A program made the position numbers and the translations under genes. From positions 124,001 through 188,000 of the forward strand of contig JAFQVV010000026.1 of NCBI GenBank assembly GCA_017407835.1: DNA of 64,000 bases, given 5' to 3'. Under the pieces are notes generated by a model. The model ran no database searches, had not been told where the DNA came from, and saw nothing but the letters and a program-made list of their open reading frames with translations. Origin of the DNA: Clostridia bacterium. Lineage in GTDB: Bacteria; Bacillota; Clostridia; Oscillospirales; CAG-272. Positions 60,566 to 64,000 of the stretch are shown piece by piece (positions within the stretch are counted from its first letter, which is position 1; every line of letters starts with the position of its first letter).

Positions 60566-62938
60566 TTGGAACAGTTATCAGAACGTTACATAGAAGCCAA
60601 GCGCGCATTGTTTGATCGCGCTTTTTCCGCGTTGAACGCCGAGCAGCGGCGTGCAGTCTACCAAATCAACGGTCCGCTTTTGATTCTTGCAGGTGCCGGC
60701 AGCGGAAAGACGACCGTTTTGGTCAAGCGCATTGCGTATATTATCCGCTACGGCAATGCCTATTTTGATGAGGGGGTGCCGCGTGATCTCAGCGCAGCCG
60801 AGGTCGAGCGCCTTGAGGGGGCGGCGGTGCTTGAACCCGAGCAGATCGAAGATATCCTGCCTGAGTTTATCAGCGATCCTTGTCCGCCCTGGCGCGTACT
60901 TGCCATTACTTTTACCAATAAAGCTGCCAATGAAATCAAAACCCGTTTGGCGGCGGCGCTTGGGGATGAGAGCACAGCCAAAGAAATCTGGGCAGGCACA
61001 TTCCATGCAATCTGTATGCGGATTCTGCGCAAACACGGTGATAAGCTGGGCTATCCGCCGAACTGTACCATTTATGATACTGATGATCAGAAAAAGCTGC
61101 TTTCCGCCTGTATGAAGCAGCTCAATATTGATGAAAAAGTCACCCCCGTTAAGGGCGTGATGAACAAAATCAGCCGCGCCAAGGACCGCCTGATGACGCC
61201 CGATGCATTTGAATCGGATGCGGGCAATGATTTTTCACTCCGTCAGGTGGCGAAAATATACCGCACCTATCAGCAGCAGCTCAAGGAGGCGGGGGCGCTT
61301 GATTTTGACGATATCATCATGCAGACTGTCTTTCTTCTCCGCGATTTTCCGGAGGTGCTTGAGGAATATCAGCGCCGGTTCCGTTATATCTGCGTGGATG
61401 AATATCAGGATACCAACCACGCTCAGTTTGTGCTGACGGCACTTCTGGCTGCGGGAAGCCGCAATCTCATGGTGGTTGGCGACGATGACCAGAGTATCTA
61501 TAAATTCCGCGGTGCGACAATTGCCAACATTCTTGATTTTGATAAATCTTTCTCGGATGCCGCGGTCATTCGCCTTGAGCAGAACTATCGCTCAACCGGC
61601 AATATTCTGAGTGCCGCCAACAGCGTGATCGCCAACAACCGCGGACGCAAGGGGAAAACGCTGTGGACATCGGCGGGAGAGGGCGATCGTATTCGCGTCA
61701 AAAAGTGTGATAATCAAAATGCCGAGGCCCGCTATATCATCGACATTGTTGCCAACCAAGTTGCCGAAGGAAAGCGGCAGTACCGTGATTTTGCGATTCT
61801 GTACCGCATGAACGCCCAATCCGGCAATATCGAGCGTGCGTTTGCCAAAAGCGGTATTCCATACCGTATGCTCGGCGGCGTGCGGTTTACCGATCGAAAG
61901 GAAATCCGCGATATTGTTGCTTACCTTCAGCTGATCAACAACCACAACGATCGTGAGCGGTTAAAGCGTATTATCAACGAGCCAAAACGAAAGATCGGTC
62001 CCAAGGCGGTTGAGACGGTTGAGCTGCTGGCAATGGCTGAAGGGGTAAGTATGTTCACCGTAATGCAAAGAGCCCATGTTTATCCTGAACTTGGCAATTA
62101 TGCTGCCCGACTGCGAGATTTTGTTACCCTGATTGAAGATTTGACCGAACTCAGCCAAACCGTTCCCCTCTCCGAGTTGGTGGAGCAGACACTCGACCGC
62201 ACGGGTTATCGCCAGATGCTCATCGACGGCGGGGAAGAGGAAGCAGAGCGGCTGGAAAACATGGATGAGTTCCGCTCGGGTGTTCTTGAATATGAATCAA
62301 GCAACGAAAATCCGACGCTGACGGGATTTCTTGAAGAAACCGCTTTGGTTGCCGATGTTGACCGCTACGACGAGACAGCGGATGCCGTGGTGATGATGAC
62401 TATCCACTCGGCAAAGGGGCTGGAATTTCCGATTGTTTTCCTGCCCGGAATGGAGGAGGGGCTTTTCCCGACGACGCAATCCGCAATGGAACCCGAGGAG
62501 CTGGAGGAGGAGCGCCGGCTGGCCTATGTTGCCATTACCCGTGCGCGAGAAAAGCTCTATATCCTGCATACCCGTGAGCGCCTGCTGTTCGGTTCAACTC
62601 GCTATAATCCCATCTCCCGTTTTGTCAGCGAAATTCCCGAAGCGATTATTGACTCGGAAACATTTGCGCCAAAGGGCACCGTGCTCCGCCGTGAACAGCC
62701 CGCATTTCGTCCGAGTGATGCGCTGACCATTGGCAGTGCGGCGCGCCGCAAACCGCAGCAGACGAAAACCTTTTTGCCGGGGGACACGGTTATGCACCTG
62801 ACCTTTGGTCGCGGCGTGATCCTCTCGGCTACCCCTATGGGCTCGGACACGCTCTATGAGGTGATGTTTGATACAGTCGGCACAAAGCGGCTGATGGCAA
62901 CCTACGCCAGACTGAAAGCGGCGGAGGACGAAGCATGA
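60566..62938 (+). CDS. pcrA: ATP-dependent DNA helicase PcrA/UvrD
   Basis: A superfamily 1A helicase of 790 residues. Visible motifs are AGAGSGKTT (Walker A, about 44-52), VDEYQDTNHAQ (motif II), VVGDDDQSIYKFRGA (motif III), LEQNYRS (motif IV) and VMMTIHSAKGLEFPIVFLPG (motif V), followed by VAITRAREKLY (motif VI). The C-terminal Tudor-like tail (about 725-780) fits PcrA and binds RNA polymerase in Bacillus. An insertion of about 35 residues after Walker A (PRDLSAAEVERLEG) is longer than usual. The start is TTG with GGGGGA upstream. The Nudix gene overlaps by four bases. Confidence 0.94.
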   Translation: MEQLSERYIEAKRALFDRAFSALNAEQRRAVYQINGPLLILAGAGSGKTTVLVKRIAYIIRYGNAYFDEGVPRDLSAAEVERLEGAAVLEPEQIEDILPEFISDPCPPWRVLAITFTNKAANEIKTRLAAALGDESTAKEIWAGTFHAICMRILRKHGDKLGYPPNCTIYDTDDQKKLLSACMKQLNIDEKVTPVKGVMNKISRAKDRLMTPDAFESDAGNDFSLRQVAKIYRTYQQQLKEAGALDFDDIIMQTVFLLRDFPEVLEEYQRRFRYICVDEYQDTNHAQFVLTALLAAGSRNLMVVGDDDQSIYKFRGATIANILDFDKSFSDAAVIRLEQNYRSTGNILSAANSVIANNRGRKGKTLWTSAGEGDRIRVKKCDNQNAEARYIIDIVANQVAEGKRQYRDFAILYRMNAQSGNIERAFAKSGIPYRMLGGVRFTDRKEIRDIVAYLQLINNHNDRERLKRIINEPKRKIGPKAVETVELLAMAEGVSMFTVMQRAHVYPELGNYAARLRDFVTLIEDLTELSQTVPLSELVEQTLDRTGYRQMLIDGGEEEAERLENMDEFRSGVLEYESSNENPTLTGFLEETALVADVDRYDETADAVVMMTIHSAKGLEFPIVFLPGMEEGLFPTTQSAMEPEELEEERRLAYVAITRAREKLYILHTRERLLFGSTRYNPISRFVSEIPEAIIDSETFAPKGTVLRREQPAFRPSDALTIGSAARRKPQQTKTFLPGDTVMHLTFGRGVILSATPMGSDTLYEVMFDTVGTKRLMATYARLKAAEDEA

Positions 62939-63405
62939 AGCAAACGACACTTTGTTACATCGAAGACGGTGACCGCTATCTGATGCTCCACCGCGTCAAG
63001 AAAACGGTGGACGAAAACCGAGATAAATGGATCGGCATCGGCGGAAAATTTGAAGAAGGCGAGAGCCCCGAGGACTGCGTTCTTCGTGAGGTGCGCGAAG
63101 AAACAGGGCTGATTCTGACGCGTTATCGCTATCGCGGAATTGTTACCTTTGTCTCTGACGAATGGGGAACCGAGTATATGCATCTCTTCACGGCAGATCA
63201 ATACAGCGGAGAACAGATGCCATGTGACGAAGGAGAACTTGCATGGGTGCCCAAGGCTGAAATTGCATCATTGCCCATTTGGCAGGGAGATAAAATCTTC
63301 CTGCGGCTGTTGGCGGAAGGCGCACCGTTCTTTTCGCTGAAGTTGGTATACTGCGGAGAGCGTCTGTGCAGTGCGGTGCTGAACGGAGAGCCGCTTTCTC
63401 TTTGA
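62935..63405 (+). CDS. Nudix hydrolase, MutT-like (8-oxo-dGTP diphosphatase type)
   Basis: The 156-residue protein has a full Nudix box, GKFEEGESPEDCVLREVREE (starting about residue 38, ending TGL). The LCYIEDGDRYLMLHRVKK start is like the 8-oxo-dGTP class of Bacillota. The ATG overlaps the pcrA stop, linking it with a repair helicase. Confidence 0.93.
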   Translation: MKQTTLCYIEDGDRYLMLHRVKKTVDENRDKWIGIGGKFEEGESPEDCVLREVREETGLILTRYRYRGIVTFVSDEWGTEYMHLFTADQYSGEQMPCDEGELAWVPKAEIASLPIWQGDKIFLRLLAEGAPFFSLKLVYCGERLCSAVLNGEPLSL

Positions 63406-63410
63406 AAAAA

Positions 63411-63452
63411 CAAACGGGAGTATTGCGCCCATTGGCGCGACACTCCCGTTTG
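63411..63452 (+). terminator. Terminator of the pcrA/Nudix operon
   Basis: CAAACGGGAGT and GCGC pair with GCGC and ACTCCCGTTTG, followed by TTTG. Confidence 0.8.
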
Positions 63453-63557
63453 TTTGCAAAAAATATTGTGTTGGGTGTCGGTTTGTTCAAATGGAGTTTA
63501 TAATTTTCTGCTATACTGTAATCGATGATATCCATAAACGATGAAAGGATATAGTTC

Positions 63558-64000
63558 ATGTATACATTTGATGCACAATCCGGTCAGGTACCTGCCGCTG
63601 AGTCGGATTCCACGATTGATCATGCCAAACTGATTTTCGGCATGAAAGAGTTTGCTACGCAGATGCAGCTCTATCATGCGGGAATAAAAGAGGTAAAAAC
63701 CAAGCTGGAAATTTTGGACGATGAGTTCAGTACACGCTATGAGTTCAACCCGATTCATCACATCGAGTCCCGTCTGAAGTCCCCGCGCAGTATCATAGAG
63801 AAGCTGCAGCGAAAAAATGTTCCCGTTACGATGGAGGCACTGCGCACCGAGCTGTACGATATCGCCGGTGTGCGCGTGATTTGCAATTATATTGACGACG
63901 TTTATCGTGTCGCCGACTTGCTGCTGGCACAGCACGATATTCGTCTTGTTTCCAAACGTGACTACATCAAAACACCGAAGGAAAACGGATATCGGAGTCT
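63558..64000 (+). CDS. relQ: Small alarmone synthetase (RelQ-like GTP pyrophosphokinase), cut by window edge
   Basis: The frame opens at ATG 63558 (AAAGGA nine bases upstream) and runs off the window after about 147 codons. The visible part matches the RelA/SpoT synthetase domain in its single-domain form: HIESRLKSPRSIIEKLQRK, YDIAGVRVICNYIDDVY and KRDYIKTPKENGYRSL. It transfers pyrophosphate from ATP to GTP or GDP to give (p)ppGpp. No hydrolase or TGS domain precedes it, so it is RelQ/RelP-like; RelQ is favoured by the conserved pre-region (MKEFATQMQLYHAGI). Confidence 0.9.
   Translation, partial: MYTFDAQSGQVPAAESDSTIDHAKLIFGMKEFATQMQLYHAGIKEVKTKLEILDDEFSTRYEFNPIHHIESRLKSPRSIIEKLQRKNVPVTMEALRTELYDIAGVRVICNYIDDVYRVADLLLAQHDIRLVSKRDYIKTPKENGYRS

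Overview
The window reads as chromosome of a spore-forming gut bacterium of the class Clostridia (Bacillota), probably Oscillospirales/Ruminococcaceae-like. Direct support: an alpha/beta small acid-soluble spore protein (53010-53207), a SpoIVFA/SpoIVFB-like M23+M50 pair (10161-11473), two SpoIID-like proteins, many AGGAGG ribosome binding sites, sigma-A promoters of TTGACA-17-TATAAT type, and a bile-salt-hydrolase-type amidase. I see no rRNA, CRISPR array, phage, transposase or integrase. Genus and species cannot be fixed from what is visible.

Layout. 68-3715: VTC-type polyphosphate polymerase, DUF4956 membrane protein and CotH-type kinase in one operon. 4069-8798: bile salt hydrolase (minus), then trmO, a DUF5058 membrane protein, a second unknown membrane protein and an M20 peptidase. 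8945-11473: a FliB-like Cys-rich methylase and the sporulation protease pair. 11717-15810: polyamine importer potABCD. 15873-26482: cell-wall and spore-envelope block (amidase, secreted ricin/Ig-like protein, clpC, peptidoglycan-binding and SpoIID-like proteins). 26678-34836: a seven-gene leftward housekeeping operon (oxidoreductase, coaE, transglycosylase, M18 aminopeptidase, prfA, sua5, parC). 35104-42603: rplS, purC, ATPase/EamA pair, a second FliB-like gene with split chromate transporter, metallopeptidase/GNAT pair, alkD. 42664-50900: MacB-like ABC protein, ttcA-like, amidase, ligA, exonuclease III, methyltransferase. 51012-57583: DUF421, a possible 43-aa gene, tRNA-Ser with a degenerate tRNA-Ser-like copy in its leader, DUF4830, SASP, AlaX-type editing protein, acyl carrier protein with its acyl ligase, tRNA-Leu. 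57689-64000: Na+/solute symporter, ROK regulator, pcrA, Nudix hydrolase and the start of a small alarmone synthetase.

How it fits together: several genes serve tRNA quality (sua5 makes the t6A precursor, trmO methylates t6A37, a TtcA-like thiolase, AlaX editing), several serve DNA upkeep (parC, ligA, exonuclease III, alkD, pcrA, Nudix), and the largest theme is envelope and spore biology. Convergent genes are often separated by long perfect palindromes that look like two-way terminators. The least understood parts are the VTC/DUF4956/CotH operon, the DUF5058/unknown membrane protein/M20 set, the SpoIID-like/peptidoglycan-binding cluster and the tRNA-Ser leader copy. Function calls rest on reading translated sequence and family knowledge; no search was run.
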